From: Armigeres subalbatus
Lineage: Eukaryota > Arthropoda > Insecta > Diptera > Culicidae
Reading direction: 5' to 3'
Length of the DNA stretch: 64,000 nt
Assembly (NCBI RefSeq): GCF_024139115.2
Contig: NC_085140.1
Span: 30,987,806-31,051,805 of the forward strand
In this document: positions 22,116 to 33,172 of the stretch, one piece after another
Layout of the letters: each line of letters opens with the position of its first letter
How positions within the stretch are numbered: the first letter of the stretch is position 1
The notes under the pieces: generated by a model
Database searches by the model: none
Seen by the model: only the letters and a program-made list of their open reading frames with translations
Told to the model about the DNA's origin: nothing
Made by a program: the position numbers and the translations under genes

Positions 22116-23389
22116 TAGCAATTTTGTCCCTAACATTTAAACTCTCAATAGCTTTCTTGTCATTCTTATACAATTACTTGGATCATGTGCATTTATTATA
22201 GTTCAGATTGAGTATAAATACATAATCGTACAATATGCACGGACTTTTTATAGGCGACATGTGATATGAGGCAACGAAATGCTACGATGGGGGCGCGTTA
22301 TATTTTACTCCACGATACCGAAACGACAACGCACCGTCACATGTTGTCCAACACGTGCACTTTCAGCAGAAAACGGTTTGCCATGCATCATACACGCATT
22401 ATTTTGTATGTGTAGGTCATCCGCTTAACCGCAATCGGCGATGTATAGGTATAGGTAGCCAAAGCGTTCATCGTTTGCAGTGCACGGTTTGGTGCCGATG
22501 CAGAAAACCACATCGGTGTGATGCCTACCGAGTAGGTAACCCATACCGCTTCAAACAGCGCATGCGCAATCGGGAACAAAGTGGAAAAAGAAAAGAGGCG
22601 GTGATTAAATTAATTTTCTGCTCTCTCAAAGCGTTCCATGGGCGAAAGTCCGGTTTTGAATAAGCGCATTGGATCACAAGCGTTTTAATACATATTTCAT
22701 ATTGATTGGGATTATGGCTTATGATGATTTTTTTTCGTCAAATCCAATATCCAAAAGCTATTCGTATGACTAATCTATTCGTGGACAACTTAGCGGGTAG
22801 AGGGGTAGGAAAAATGTCCATGGTTAACACAAATTAATGAAAAATTGCATGATCAGATGTATACGCTGATGGAGGGAAGTACACATCTAAAAATGTTCGA
22901 CATCTGTCCACGTGGTATAAAAACAGCCCTTCGAAAAAAAAAATCGTCAAAAAAATAAATAAAATAGAATAATTAATAATTGAGTAACGTTTAGATTACA
23001 GATATGTTCCGATTTATCACGCTCCAATTTCGTGAACAAAATTATTCCGTTTTTATCAACAAGAAAATTCAATCATTTTTTTTTTAGAAATTTAGCCTTT
23101 AAAATAAACTAACTTGGGTTAGTTTTTGGTCAAATGGTGTATTTATAATATTTCAAGCACTAACGATAATAAGACCGTAGTTAACAAGAGAGAATTCTTT
23201 TCACCGACTGCCCCTCATCGAAATAAAATTGATAAGATGCGGGTTTGTTTGTCCTTTATTACTTCAGGACGAAGGATTACATTGTTATGTAGTGTTCAGA
23301 TATAACTGAAAAATCGTTGAAATACTTTTTCGGATGTTTTAGGCCGTCCAAACTATTCTGGAGTACATATCTTCGAATGCATCAAGAAA
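22116..23389. other. Non-coding spacer
   Basis: No gene is seen. The 102-residue ORF at 22355-22663 has no recognisable domain. The stretch just before 23390 resembles units of the tandem array at 29143-29770 (TCCAAACTATTCTGGAG). Confidence 0.5.
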
Positions 23390-23531
23390 TCTAGACCAAC
23401 ATTTGAAAAGGGCGTAACAGCCAAAATTTATTCCTTCTGATTCTTCGTTCACATATAAAGCTATATATGTAGACGAAGAATCAGAAGGAATAAATTTTGG
23501 CTGTTACGCCCTTTTCAAATGTTGGTCTAGA
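23390..23531. repeat. Perfect 59-bp inverted repeat (hairpin) with a 24-bp loop
   Basis: 23390-23448 and 23473-23531 are exact reverse complements over all 59 positions, starting TCTAGACCAACATTTG. The loop itself contains ACATATA and TATATGT, so nearly the whole 142 bp is palindromic. The absence of any mismatch implies a recent origin or ongoing correction. It is non-coding. Confidence 0.95.
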
Positions 23532-23839
23532 AATATGTCTACAAAAAAATTGTCCTAATCTGAGATATATGCCCAAAAATATTTATGAGATCATAAGACA
23601 TAAATAAATCGCCTGCTTTGAGCGTGTTTACAGCGGCACACTATGAGTTAACTTTCTCAAATCAGTATGGCGAAAGGCTTATTTCGATTTTGTCACTGTT
23701 CCGATTTTATCAACTGAAACTCACGGACCGTGTTGATAAAAACGGAACATATCTGTATAAGCTTCATTGAAGAGACCCCATTTTTCTGATATGTATGACA
23801 TGCTAATTACAAATGTGTATTACCTAGGGAAGGTCCATT
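23532..23839. other. Non-coding spacer
   Basis: AT-rich sequence without a gene, RNA gene or bounded repeat that I can identify. Confidence 0.45.
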
Positions 23840-23974
23840 AATTACGTAACGCAAAAATTGAGAATTTCCAACCCCCCTCCCCCCTATGTCACACTTATTG
23901 TATGAAACATCTGGAAATTTTGTATGGATCGTCACACTTTGACCAACCCCCCCCCATTTAAGCGTTACGTAATT
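23840..23974. mobile_element. Short MITE with AATTACGTAACGC ends and a C-rich core
   Basis: AATTACGTAACGC (23840-23852) mirrors GCGTTACGTAATT (23962-23974). The core has C-rich runs (AACCCCCCTCCCCCC near 23870 and CCAACCCCCCCCC near 23943). It belongs to the same family as 14156-14294. Confidence 0.78.
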
Positions 23975-24013
23975 TGTGTACGCTCCCCTATATAATCATT
24001 CTTAATATATTTC

Positions 24014-24025
24014 AATTTTATGAAC
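24014..24025. repeat. Target-site duplication of RTE-like copy B
   Basis: AATTTTATGAAC here is repeated exactly at 26216-26227, defining the element between. Confidence 0.88.
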
Positions 24026-26215
24026 ACTTACTTACTTATGGATCCTGTACACCTCCGGTGGTGCAAAGGGCCGACTTGAAAGATCTCCATCCTGAGCGAT
24101 GCCCGGCTATCGCTTTAACCTGTTGCCAGGTTAGATTTCGGTCGACTTCTTTTATTTCTTTATTGAGGCTTCTCCGCCATGAGCCTCTGGGTCTGCCTCT
24201 GCTGCGATGTCCCGCTGGGTTCCAGTCTAATGCTTGCTTACAGATTTCGTTTCCGCCCCTACGTAAAGTGTGGCCGACCCAGCCCCACTTCCGATCCCGA
24301 ATTTCTGTTGTTATCGGCCTCTGGTGACAACGACGATGGAGCTCGTTGTTTGAGATCCAGTTGTGAGGCCACCAGGCCCGAATTATATACCGCAGGCATC
24401 TGTTAATGAACACCTGCAGCCGTTGAGTGTTCTCCACTGATACACACCATGTTTCGCTAGCGTATAACAGCACAGATTTCACGTTAGAGTTGAAAATTCG
24501 TATTTTGGTGCGTTCACTTATCTGCCTGTTTTTCCAGATATTTTTTAACTTGCAAAGGCAGCCCTTGCTTTCTTGATCCGTGCGCCTATGTCGATCTTGG
24601 TACCGCCGTCTGACGCCATTTGGCTACCAAGATATTGGAAGCTTTCAACATTCTCCACTGGTTGCCCGGCTACTGTGAAACTGGAAGGAGTCACCGTGTT
24701 TACATCCAACGATTTGGTTTTGTTGACGTTGATGACTAAACCTGCCGAGGAGGAGCGATCGGCAAGGTCGTTGAGCTTACTCTGCATATCAGAGCGCCGT
24801 TGCGCGAGTAGTGCAACGTCATCCGCCAATTCGAAGTCGTTTAGGTGCTCCATGGTTATAGGCTGCCATAACAGCCCGCGGTTTGGTTCACGGTCAATCG
24901 CATCTACCAGAATCTCATCGATTACGATGAGGAACAGTAACGGTGATAGAATACATCCTTGCCTCACACCAGCTACGACCCGGATAGGGTCGGACAGGAC
25001 CCCATTGTGCAGCACTCTACACGAAAAGGCCTCGTACTGTGCTTCGATGAGGCCGATGATTTTCTCAGGAAACCCTTGCGTCTCAGGGCGCCCCACATAT
25101 TCTCGTGATTGAGACGGTCGAAAGCTTTTTCGTAGTCAATGAATACCAAGTAAAGGGACTCTTGGAATTCGTTGACCTGCTCCAAAATGATGCGGAGCGT
25201 GACAATATGGTCCACACAGGATCTTCCGGCACGGAATCCGGCTTGCTGCCGCCGGAGAGTCGCATCGATCTTCTCCTGAATCCGGGCTAGGATAATTTTG
25301 CACAGAACTTTGAGAATGGTACACAGCAACATAATGCCTCGCCAGTTATCGCATACAGTCAGGTCACCCTTTTTGGGCACCTTCACTAAGATACCTTGCA
25401 TCCAGTCGACCGGGAAAGTTGAGGTGTCCCAGATATTACGAAATAAACGATGCAGTAGTTGAGCGGATGTCATGGGGTCAGCTTTGAGCATCTCGGCTGA
25501 TATGCGGTCGACCCCTGGGGCTTTATTCGATTTCATGCTTTGAATGGCTGTTTGAATCTCTAGCAGTGATGGAGCTTCGGTAATGACGCGTGTTATACGT
25601 CGGATCCTAGGCAGATCATGCCGAGGTGGTGATGGCCTGGCTGGCACTTGAAAAAGTTGTTCGAAGTGCTCGAACCAGCGTTTCAGCTGGTCAGTTGGGT
25701 CGGTCAATAACTGATCATTCGCGTCTTTCACAGGCATTGTTGCATTCATCTTCGCCCCGCTTAAGCGTCGTGAGATATCGTAGAGGAGGCGAATGTCCCC
25801 GGTTGCGGCGGCTCTCTCTCCTTCGTCGGCCAGAGAGTCTGCCCACGCTCGCTTGTCCCGTCGACATGAGCGTTTTACTTCCTTCTCAAGAGCCGTGTAT
25901 CGTTGACGGGCTAAGACTTTGGCTCCTCTGGTTTTCGATCGCTCTATCGCGGCTTTGGCTTCTCTTCGCTCCTCTATCTTCCTCCAGGTCTCATCGGTGA
26001 TCCATTGTTTTCTCTGGGTGCGTAGTTCGCCCAGATTGTTCTCGCTGGTGGCGATGAAGGCATTCTTGATGGCGGTCCATTGGTCTTCCACGCTGCCACC
26101 TTCCGGAATATCTGCAGCACGCGTCTCCAGTTCTTCAACGAAGGACCGTTTCACCGTGGCATCTTCCAGCCGGCGTGTGTTGAATCGTCGTCCAACTCTT
26201 TCCTCCTGCCGACGA
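24026..26215 (-). mobile_element. RTE-like non-LTR retrotransposon, copy B (5'-truncated)
   Basis: The element lies on the minus strand between exact 12-bp target-site duplications. It ends 3' with a TAAG tandem tail (24026-24040 as ACTTACTTACTT). The 5' truncation falls just after the endonuclease, the usual outcome of incomplete target-primed reverse transcription. It is the best reference here for copy A at 5620-8853, whose deletions and MITE insertion are obvious by comparison. Confidence 0.92.
24036..26154 (-). pseudogene. Reverse transcriptase of RTE-like copy B, two frameshifts
   Basis: The first open segment (about 26154 to 25090) covers the linker and the RT fingers and palm: IQSMKSNKAPGVDRISAEML, QAGFRAGRSCVDHIV and VFIDYEKAFDRLN. 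A frameshift near 25080 leads to a second segment with GVRQGCILSPLLF and FELADDVALLAQRR, where the DD pair is catalytic. A further break near 24545 leads to the C-terminal part (WWPHNWISNNELHRR, RGRPRGSW). The endonuclease is missing through 5' truncation. The lesions are few, so the copy is younger than copy A. Confidence 0.9.
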
Positions 26216-26227
26216 ATTTTATGAACG

Positions 26228-27534
26228 CATAATTATTAAGACTTGTCTCATTCTACGAAATAACTTGAATAAAAAATTAAAAGATATCGTTTCATGGAAT
26301 AGCTGTCTTATATGTCATATTGAAAAGCATTATGATTCCCCAGATTAGTTTGTTTTGCAATTAAACCCACTTTCACTTTAAGTTTAGTTTGAGCTTAATT
26401 CGATAAATTAGATGTAGCTTAGAAGCAGATAGACGAAACATATGGGGAACACGGTTGAAGATAGATCGTTCATATTGAATGTGTAATTTCAGGTCAGGTG
26501 TTTTCTCAAAATATTTAACTTTGATACGGGATGCACGAACAATTATCAATTCGTCATAATTTACATTATTGAATGCTTAACTTTTTTTCTACAACAAATA
26601 TAATTAAAAAAAACCCCAATTAATCCACCTAGCGGTGACGATGCCTTTCTCGATTAAATCAAGATATACTGAAGGTGGTAACTTCGTTTTTTTCAATTCC
26701 TATCTACCAAAAATGTTGGCAATTTTGTTTTTTCTGTACGTTAAATACATTCAAGATTATTCAACCAACGACACCCCCACCTCCTTTCGCCAAGGCAACG
26801 ATGCCATTTTTGAACGATTCCTAAATATAAATAGAAGACTAACAAAACCGCATACATAATATAATATGGAAATGAGGAGATGTATAAAACGAAAACTATA
26901 TTCAAATTTGCTATTGAAATCACCCAAACTTCACCATTACTCCACACCACCCAAACCAAACAGCATGTTGAAGCATCAATGAAACCCCTCTTTTCCCATT
27001 CCAATGTATGACACAAAACAAACGCAATGGCCACGAGCGTACGAACCAGCAGTTAATCGTGTCGTTATCGAGTGCAATTTCTGTTGCCAGCGATGAAACT
27101 TACAACTGTGTTGGTGCGAATGCTCCGATAAAGTATAATGGCAATAATCAACATCGAGTCCGCTCTCAACTTTAAAGCGCGTGCGTTGTTCGTCGATTAG
27201 TTTTCGTGTTCAACACGTTCCACATTGCAAGCTTTGAAAAGCTTTGCTCGTTGCGTTAGCGTTATCGATATTGCCGTAGCGAGGTTTCTAAGCCATCGAG
27301 CAAACGTAATTTATATTATAGCATGGTAGCTGCTCAATGCTCGTAGTCCCGATTATATGGGAAAAAATGGAAATCTGCCTAAACCATTTTACTTGTCAGC
27401 TGCGAACGCATTAATCAATCTTGATGAAATTAAATAGCATGTAATAAGAAGAATGGCTCTGCGGAATGCAACTTGTTGCGATAAAATCAGTTAAGTCTAA
27501 GTACATGAAAATCGTGTGAGTTTTTGAGGTTGAA
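26228..27534. other. Non-coding spacer
   Basis: No gene is seen. A GCCTTTCTCG string near 26643 is the complement of the CGAGAAAGGC near 27696 and may mark the two ends of one old element of about 1.06 kb. Confidence 0.45.
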
Positions 27535-27710
27535 AAAGTGACCATACAGACACACAAACATACACACACACACAGACATCATCTCGATTCATCAAACTGA
27601 GTTGAATGGTATAAGAAACTTTACTATCAGATGTTCCTGTAAAAAGTTCGTTTTCAGAGTGAAATGATAGCCTTTCGGTACAACTTTGTTGTACGAGAAA
27701 GGCAAAAAGT
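27535..27710 (+). repeat. Interspersed repeat end with CA tract and CGAGAAAGGC terminus
   Basis: A CA-rich tract (27547-27573) leads into CATCATCTCGATTCATCAAA, a TGGTATA block, and finally a small hairpin GCCTTTCGGTACAA / TTGTACGAGAAAGGC (27671-27704). Degenerate relatives are at 34785-34870 (minus strand) and 57175-57300. The family is common in Aedes as far as I recall, but I cannot name it. Confidence 0.6.
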
Positions 27711-27787
27711 ATCACCGGCGCGTGCTTACTCGAAATTTTAATGCTGATACATTGACAGCTACAACAACTGAAAACCGAAATACACCG

Positions 27788-28616
27788 CCCGGTGCACAGG
27801 TTGAAGAATTGACCACGCGACGCCTCTGCTTCTTCCATCTTCCTTCTTTCTTTTTCCTTCTTCCTCCTTCTTTATTCCTCCTTCCATCTTCCTTCTCCCT
27901 TCTTCTTTATTCTTTCCCTCATCTTCATTCTTCCTTCTTCCCTCTTCCTTTTGTCCGTCACACTCCTTTTTTTTCTCATCTTCCTTCTTTGTTCCTTCTT
28001 CATTCATCCTTCTTACTTCTTCCTTTTTCCTTTTTCCTTCTTCCTTCTTCCTTCCTCTTTCTTCCTTCTTTCTACTTCATTATTCCTACTTATTCTTCAT
28101 CCTTCCTTATCTCATCTTCCTTCTTTCTTTTTCCAACTTTCGTCTTCTGTCTTCTATCCTTCTTTCTTCCTACTTCCTTCTTTCATCTTCTTTCTTCCTT
28201 CTTCCTCCTTTCTTCTTTTTTATTCTTTCTTCCTTCTTTCTTCTTCCTTCCTCCATCTTCTTGCTCCCTTCTTCCTTCTTCCTCATTCCTTCTTAGTTCT
28301 TCTTTCTTTCTTCTTCCTATTTTCTTCTTCCTTCTTCGTTCTTCCTTCCTATTTTTTCCTTCTTCCTTATTCCTTCTTCCTTCTTCATTATTCCTTCTGC
28401 TTTCTTTCTTCTTCATTCTTGTTTTTACTTCTTCCTTCTTTCTTGTTCGTTCTTCCTTCTTTCTTCTTTATTCTTCCCTCTTCCTTTTTCCTTCTTCTTT
28501 CATTCTTCTTCCTTCTTCTTTTGGAAACGTATTTCAACTATTCGGGCAAACGGCATTCGGCCAAATGACCCTTTCGGCCAAATGGCATTCAGCCAAACGA
28601 AATTCGGCCAAATGAC
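27788..28616 (+). repeat. Composite repeat with a polypyrimidine core of about 700 bp
   Basis: It starts with a GTGCACAGGTTG segment and CGCGACGCCTCTG, continues as almost uninterrupted CTTCC/TTCTT-type sequence from 27826 to 28520, and ends with GGCATTCGGCCAAATGACC-like blocks repeated several times to 28616. Long ORFs rich in Ser, Phe and Leu in this tract are artefacts of composition. The strand asymmetry could support triplex (H-DNA) structure. Confidence 0.78.
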
Positions 28617-28747
28617 CCTAAACCATTTATTCACATGGATGTCATCAATGGCAGCCAAGTGAAAATTTCTCAAGATTCTGATTTGTTGTTGTTACTGTTT
28701 GTGACTGGGAAGGCTAATTTTTGAAAATTAATCGATTGTTTTAAGTA

Positions 28748-28973
28748 CCGTCGTGCGGGGCTTCTTTTGAAAAATCAGGGGCTACTTTGGACATTTTAAA
28801 ACAAGAATTATAACGAAAATTACTATAAAATTGTCATTATTACCAATCGGGTGTCTTGTTGATAGTTGGATGGCAACTTTCTGTTTCAAATTTGGTATTT
28901 TTTCTGTTTATTTTTTTCAAAAAATCAAAAATCCAAAGTAGCCCCCGGAATCAAAAGAAGCCCCGCACGACGG
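28748..28973. mobile_element. TA-flanked MITE with inverted ends of about 44 bp
   Basis: The ends read CCGTCGTGCGGGGCTTCTTT and its complement, continuing to a GGGGCTACTTTGG block with a few differences. Both ends abut TA (28746-28747 and 28974-28975), as in Tc1/mariner-mobilised MITEs. It is 226 bp long and non-coding. Confidence 0.88.
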
Positions 28974-29142
28974 TACATATCACAATTTCATGGAAGCGAA
29001 GGTTTAGCCAAGACGAATTTTGTTTAACCGATTCAATACGGATATTTTTTCATCGTATTTCAACATAAATTTTGGACATTCTGCTTCAAAAACGTATGCA
29101 ATCCATGAAAAAGTAGAAATATGGGGTAAAATATTTTTTTTA

Positions 29143-29770
29143 TATCTTCTATGTCTTCCAAACCTTCCTTGAGTTCAGACCTTGATGACCTACATACAAA
29201 ACAAAGCGTTTTACGGAGCCTTAATCCTAATTTGAAGTTGGCAATGCTACTTGAGACATAATTAGACTATTTTTGTCAAATCGCAGTGTTACCAGAATAT
29301 GAACGGTACTCCAAACAATTCTTGAGTTCATATCTTGGAGGCCTACAAGATCACCAGAGTTATTGATAGATTCCTGAGCTTGTGTGTTATGTTAGTTGTA
29401 GAATTCCCATGGGACATGATTATGTCCTCTACATTCCCAAAATAGCTACTGTACTCCAAACCATTCTTGAGTTCAGATATTGAAGTTCTACAACACCAAC
29501 ATAGTGATTCATAGGGTCCTGAGCTTGTATGTTAGTTGGAGCAACCCCATGGGACATCATTACACTAGTATATACAAAATACAATATTCCCAGAATATCT
29601 ACGGTACTCCAAATCAAAAGCAACTCGGCTTATGTGTTAGTTGTAAAAACATGAACCCATGAGACATCATTACACCAGTATATGAAAATTTAAACATTCC
29701 CAGAATATCTACGGTACTCCAAACGATTTTTGAGTTCGGATATTAGAGGTCTACGAGACCAACAGAGTTT
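29143..29770. repeat. Degenerate tandem array, units of about 110-156 bp
   Basis: The block GGTACTCCAAACNATTCTTGAG recurs at about 29305, 29451, 29603 and 29711, with a more diverged start near 29155. Between the blocks, CCTGAGCTTGTGTGTTA and CCCATGGGACAT-type strings also recur in order. Confidence 0.8.
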
Positions 29771-29812
29771 GGATAGTTTGGAGATTCTCTCGTGTGTCTG
29801 TAATGCTGCTAC

Positions 29813-30074
29813 CACAGACAAACAGACGTAACAGCTTGAACATTTTTCTCAAAAATCCATCGTTCAACTCCTGTACCACCATCTTGCGAGCATGTTACAC
29901 GAAACAATGTTTCGTATGACATTGTCACCAGAAGGCGCTGGAGTGAAATGTCAAACTCGAAGGATTTCGACGCTAGCGCCCCTTAATGTGAAGCGCGGAA
30001 ATAATCAAATTCAAATTGATCGTTGAAGACATGGTCGATGGTAATTTCTCTAGTGTTACGTCTGTTTGTCTGTG
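29813..30074. mobile_element. MITE with 21-bp perfect inverted ends and a 7-bp TSD
   Basis: CACAGACAAACAGACGTAAC begins a 21-bp end at 29813-29833 that is exactly complementary to 30054-30074. CTGCTAC flanks both sides (29806-29812 and 30075-30081), giving a 7-bp (possibly 8-bp) target duplication and suggesting hAT- or P-like mobilisation. No transposase is encoded. Confidence 0.9.
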
Positions 30075-30204
30075 CTGCTACGTTAAATTCGTGTCGGCGT
30101 GCGGTCAGCATTTTGCACATTGTTATGCATTGTTTATTTTATGATATTTTAAAGAAAATAGACATTATTTAACATTTTAAATTTTTTTTTCTCTATGCAA
30201 TTAA

Positions 30205-30312
30205 TTTGGTACGCGTAACAATATTCCGAAGGACACCCACCCCCCATATTTTGCGTAACAAATCGTAACCAAAATTCAACAACCCCCCACCTCTATTGCG
30301 TTACGTAATATT
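30205..30312. mobile_element. Degenerate short MITE of the GCGTTACGTAAT family
   Basis: The right end GCGTTACGTAATA is clear at 30298-30310. The left end (GGTACGCGTAACA) is diverged. C-rich runs (ACCCACCCCCC and CAACCCCCCACC) lie in the core, as in the copy at 23840-23974. Confidence 0.6.
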
Positions 30313-30867
30313 TGAACAGACCCTCCAGCTAAGGGAAATGTCGAGATGTGGAATATAAAATCCTTGAAAAGCTTCCCGATCAACAAAAGTCAGGCAAAAA
30401 TGGTTGCAGCAACTTGTTTGTGACCAAATCTGGTCACACATGAATTGCAGTAACCTATGTGAAACATGTGTACTGCTAGGGTTTTTCAAGGGTTCGCAGT
30501 AATCCATAACATGTTTTATAATATGGCATAACTTGCTTCCATGACTCGATAACGAGTCATAGTATATCCCGACTATTCACTTCAACACCTTATCATTTTC
30601 ATTTCCTATAATTTACCCTTCTTTGAAACGCGAGCAGTTCTTTGCTTATTTCAATGGAATTTTTGAACTGACCATTTGTTGAAAGCCTTGATAGCAAAGC
30701 TTTTATTCACTTTTTCTGTAATTTACACTTCTTTATTGCACATGAATTGTGCCGATTAATTGATTGACACCATACAAATTATGCCAAATGGCCCTTATGC
30801 AAAATGGCCAAGACATAAATGCATTCACGCAGATCTCAAATGGAATTTATGGTTCAACTTCACTCAC
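30313..30867. other. Non-coding spacer
   Basis: No gene is seen. A short ATGCCAAATGGCCCTTATG block near 30781 resembles the ends of the composite repeats at 18488 and 28616. Confidence 0.45.
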
Positions 30868-31130
30868 TTCAGTTCAATCAAAGTTAATTGCCTATATTCC
30901 GGGGATTAAACCAACTTGGAATTAAACCGACTTTGACATTAATTTACTATGTTCTGAAATCTCATATGTGAATACTGAATATGTACATTATGTGGAAGAT
31001 AATGATTTGAAAAATGTATTGGAGATAACCACTTTTCCTTAGATGGGACTCGAACTCACAACTATCAGTACGCTAGACTGATGCACTAGTCTTTCATTGT
31101 CATTGTCATTGGTGCACCAGTTAGTAATTG
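30868..31130 (-). mobile_element. Diverged copy of a tRNA-derived SINE
   Basis: The order of blocks (TCAATCAAAGTTAATTGCC, GGGGATTAAACCA, a TATGTGAATA block, GTGGAAGATA, then TGGGACTCGAACTCA and TACGCTAGACTG) matches the two cleaner copies at 35889-36136 and 36388-36643. The tRNA-like head is at the right, so the SINE is on the minus strand. Its internal promoter box is decayed. Confidence 0.78.
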
Positions 31131-31627
31131 TTATTTAACTGAGCTGGCTCAAGAAGATGATTCATTAGTTCGCAATTCATTTTCGTTTACATTGACGTGG
31201 TTAGCCTTTCCGATGAAATTTTGAATGAATATTTGGACATGCTGAATGCTTCATCATCTTGTGAGATATTCGGTGAAAAACATTTGAGCCAGTATTGGTG
31301 TGCCATATACGAATCGTATCCCAAAGTTGCGTAACAAGTTTTGAAAATTCTAATACCGTTTGCTTCTACACACCCAGGCGAGAATGAATTTTAAACACAT
31401 CCCCAGATAAGCACCAAAGGGAGAAACAGATTGTTCTTGATTTCAGCATAACATATTAAGGGGACCGTGGGCCACTGGGCTGATCGTCAAGGGGGTCGCG
31501 ACACTGAAAAAACTGGGAGCCACTGAGTTAGACTCACCAAATAGATAGCAAACCCTTCTTTTTGTGGGATACATATTTGTCAATCGAAATATTGCCTGAT
31601 TTTCTCAAAATTCCACGCGGCGTACCC
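31131..31627. other. Non-coding spacer
   Basis: No gene, RNA gene or bounded repeat was identified. Confidence 0.45.
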
Positions 31628-31640
31628 TTCAGGAAAGGTA
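31628..31640. repeat. Target-site duplication of the truncated RTE
   Basis: TTCAGGAAAGGTA is repeated exactly at 32139-32151. Confidence 0.88.
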
Positions 31641-32138
31641 CTTACTTGATACTTGATGGGCTACAGCTCTTCGATGAACCTACGCCGAATGGAGTATCCT
31701 TCTCCACTGGACTCGATCCTGGGCCAATCGCTTCCAGTCGCCCTGAACATTGAGCGCCCTCAGGTCCTCTTCAACTGCAAAAAGCCATCGTGTACGCGGC
31801 CTTCCACGAAGCCTGCGGCCTCTTCCGGGTTCTCTACTAAATATTATCTTCGCTTGTCGTTCTTCCGGCATACGAACAACGTGACCAGCCCACCGTAGTC
31901 TGCCGTGTTGTATAAGCTTAATAATATCCAGCCCTTTATACACCTGGTACAATTCGTGATTCATGCGACGCCGCCAGATACCGTTCTCCTGTTTGCCGCC
32001 GAGTATTGTCCGCAGCACCTTACGCTCAAACACTCCGAGAGCTCTCCGATCAGCCTCCTTTAACGTCCATGTCTCATGGCCGTATAAAGCCACCGGAAGA
32101 ATCAGAGTAGTATACAGCGCGAGTTTTGTTTAAAAAGG
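31641..32138 (-). mobile_element. 5'-truncated RTE copy with intact C-terminal frame
   Basis: Exact 13-bp duplications flank a 498-bp insert. The minus strand encodes about 137 residues without a stop (LYGHETWTLKEADRR, ALGVFERKVLRTI, RWAGHVVRMPEE). These align with the C-terminus of the RTE at 18782-21993 (LYGHETWTMLEEDLQ, RWAGHVARMPDS) but differ enough to be another subfamily. It includes a short 3' tail at the left end. Severe 5' truncation is normal for this class. Confidence 0.9.
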
Positions 32139-32151
32139 TTCAGGAAAGGTA

Positions 32152-32727
32152 GTATATTATTGTGTCCACATTAAGTTTGGCTAAGAAGTCTTTAGTAGAT
32201 ACTAACGTAATCTTAGTACAGTGTGCAAAGTAGCGATTGAAAAACGGTTACATTTTTTTAAAAACCTAACAATTTTAACATCCACTAAATCATTCTGAAA
32301 TGGGTCCAAACATGGGGATTAGACTGTAAGGTAATAAATGGATATTTTTTCATTGTATTAAGACTTATTTCCTTTTGTAACACAAATTTGAAAAATAAAA
32401 GTTCTTCTATTAGTCCTGTAACTAGTAGGCTGTCGTAACAAATAAATCTTATATATAAAAATGAAATGGTCTGTGTTCGTATCCGCATAACTCAAAAACG
32501 GCTGGATGGATTTTTTTCATTTCTTCAGCAGAAACATTCGTTATAGTTTCCGACGGGTTTATAAGATATTTCCTTATGCGAAAATCACGGGTAAGATGGA
32601 GTAAATCGTGAAAAACTAAAAATAAGAATCGTATGGAAATTTCGCATGGCCAGTTCACAACGCGCATTTTCGCCTACTATGCAGGACAACGTCTGCCGGG
32701 TCGACTAGTATACTTATATATAGGGGT
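32152..32727. other. Non-coding spacer
   Basis: No gene is seen between the truncated RTE and the SINE. Small minus-strand ORFs at 32285-32667 show no motif. Confidence 0.45.
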
Positions 32728-33002
32728 CCTTCTTAGCCTAGCGGTAAGATGCGCGCCTATATAGCAAGACCATGCTGAGGGTGGCTGGGTTCAATTCCCG
32801 GTGCCGGTCTAGGTAATTTTCGGTTTGGAAATTGTCTCGACTTCCCTGGGCATAAAAGTATCATAGTGTGAGCCTCATGATATACGAATGCAAAAATGGT
32901 AACTAAGCGATTACTAACTGTGGAAGTGCTCAATGAAATGAACACTAAGCAGCGATGAAGCAATGTCCCAGTGGGGGATGTAATGCCAAATAAGATAAAG
33001 GA
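32728..33002 (+). mobile_element. Feilai-like tRNA-derived SINE
   Basis: The head carries a pol III A box (TAGCCTAGCGGTAAG, about 32734-32748) and B box (GGTTCAATTCC, about 32788-32798). The body has CGACTTCCCTGGGCATA, ATATACGAATGCAAAAATGG, AACTGTGGAAGTGCTCA and a TGTCCCAGTG ... GTAATGCC end. These agree with my memory of the Feilai SINE of Aedes aegypti. Pol III would transcribe it, and an RTE- or LINE-encoded RT would move it. A 3' fragment of the same family is at 52838-52930. Confidence 0.85.
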
Positions 33003-33172
33003 GAATATAAACGTATATGGTAAATTTGATTATGTGGACATTATTGCATCGAAAAAGTCCATATAATCGAGGTATACCTGTAATTGGCAACACTGTCTGT
33101 GTCCATCTATTTTTGCGAGATACGTACAAGATTTCCCCCTAATGCGAAATTCAGAATATATTTTCACCCCAA

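Noticed and set aside
24573..25112. 179-residue plus-strand ORF opposite RTE-like copy B
   Set aside because: Antisense to the RT active-site region, which is clearly coded on the minus strand.
27686..28615. Long Ser/Phe/Leu-rich ORFs as membrane protein genes
   Set aside because: They are translations of a polypyrimidine tract; the apparent hydrophobicity comes from TTC/CTT/TCC codons.
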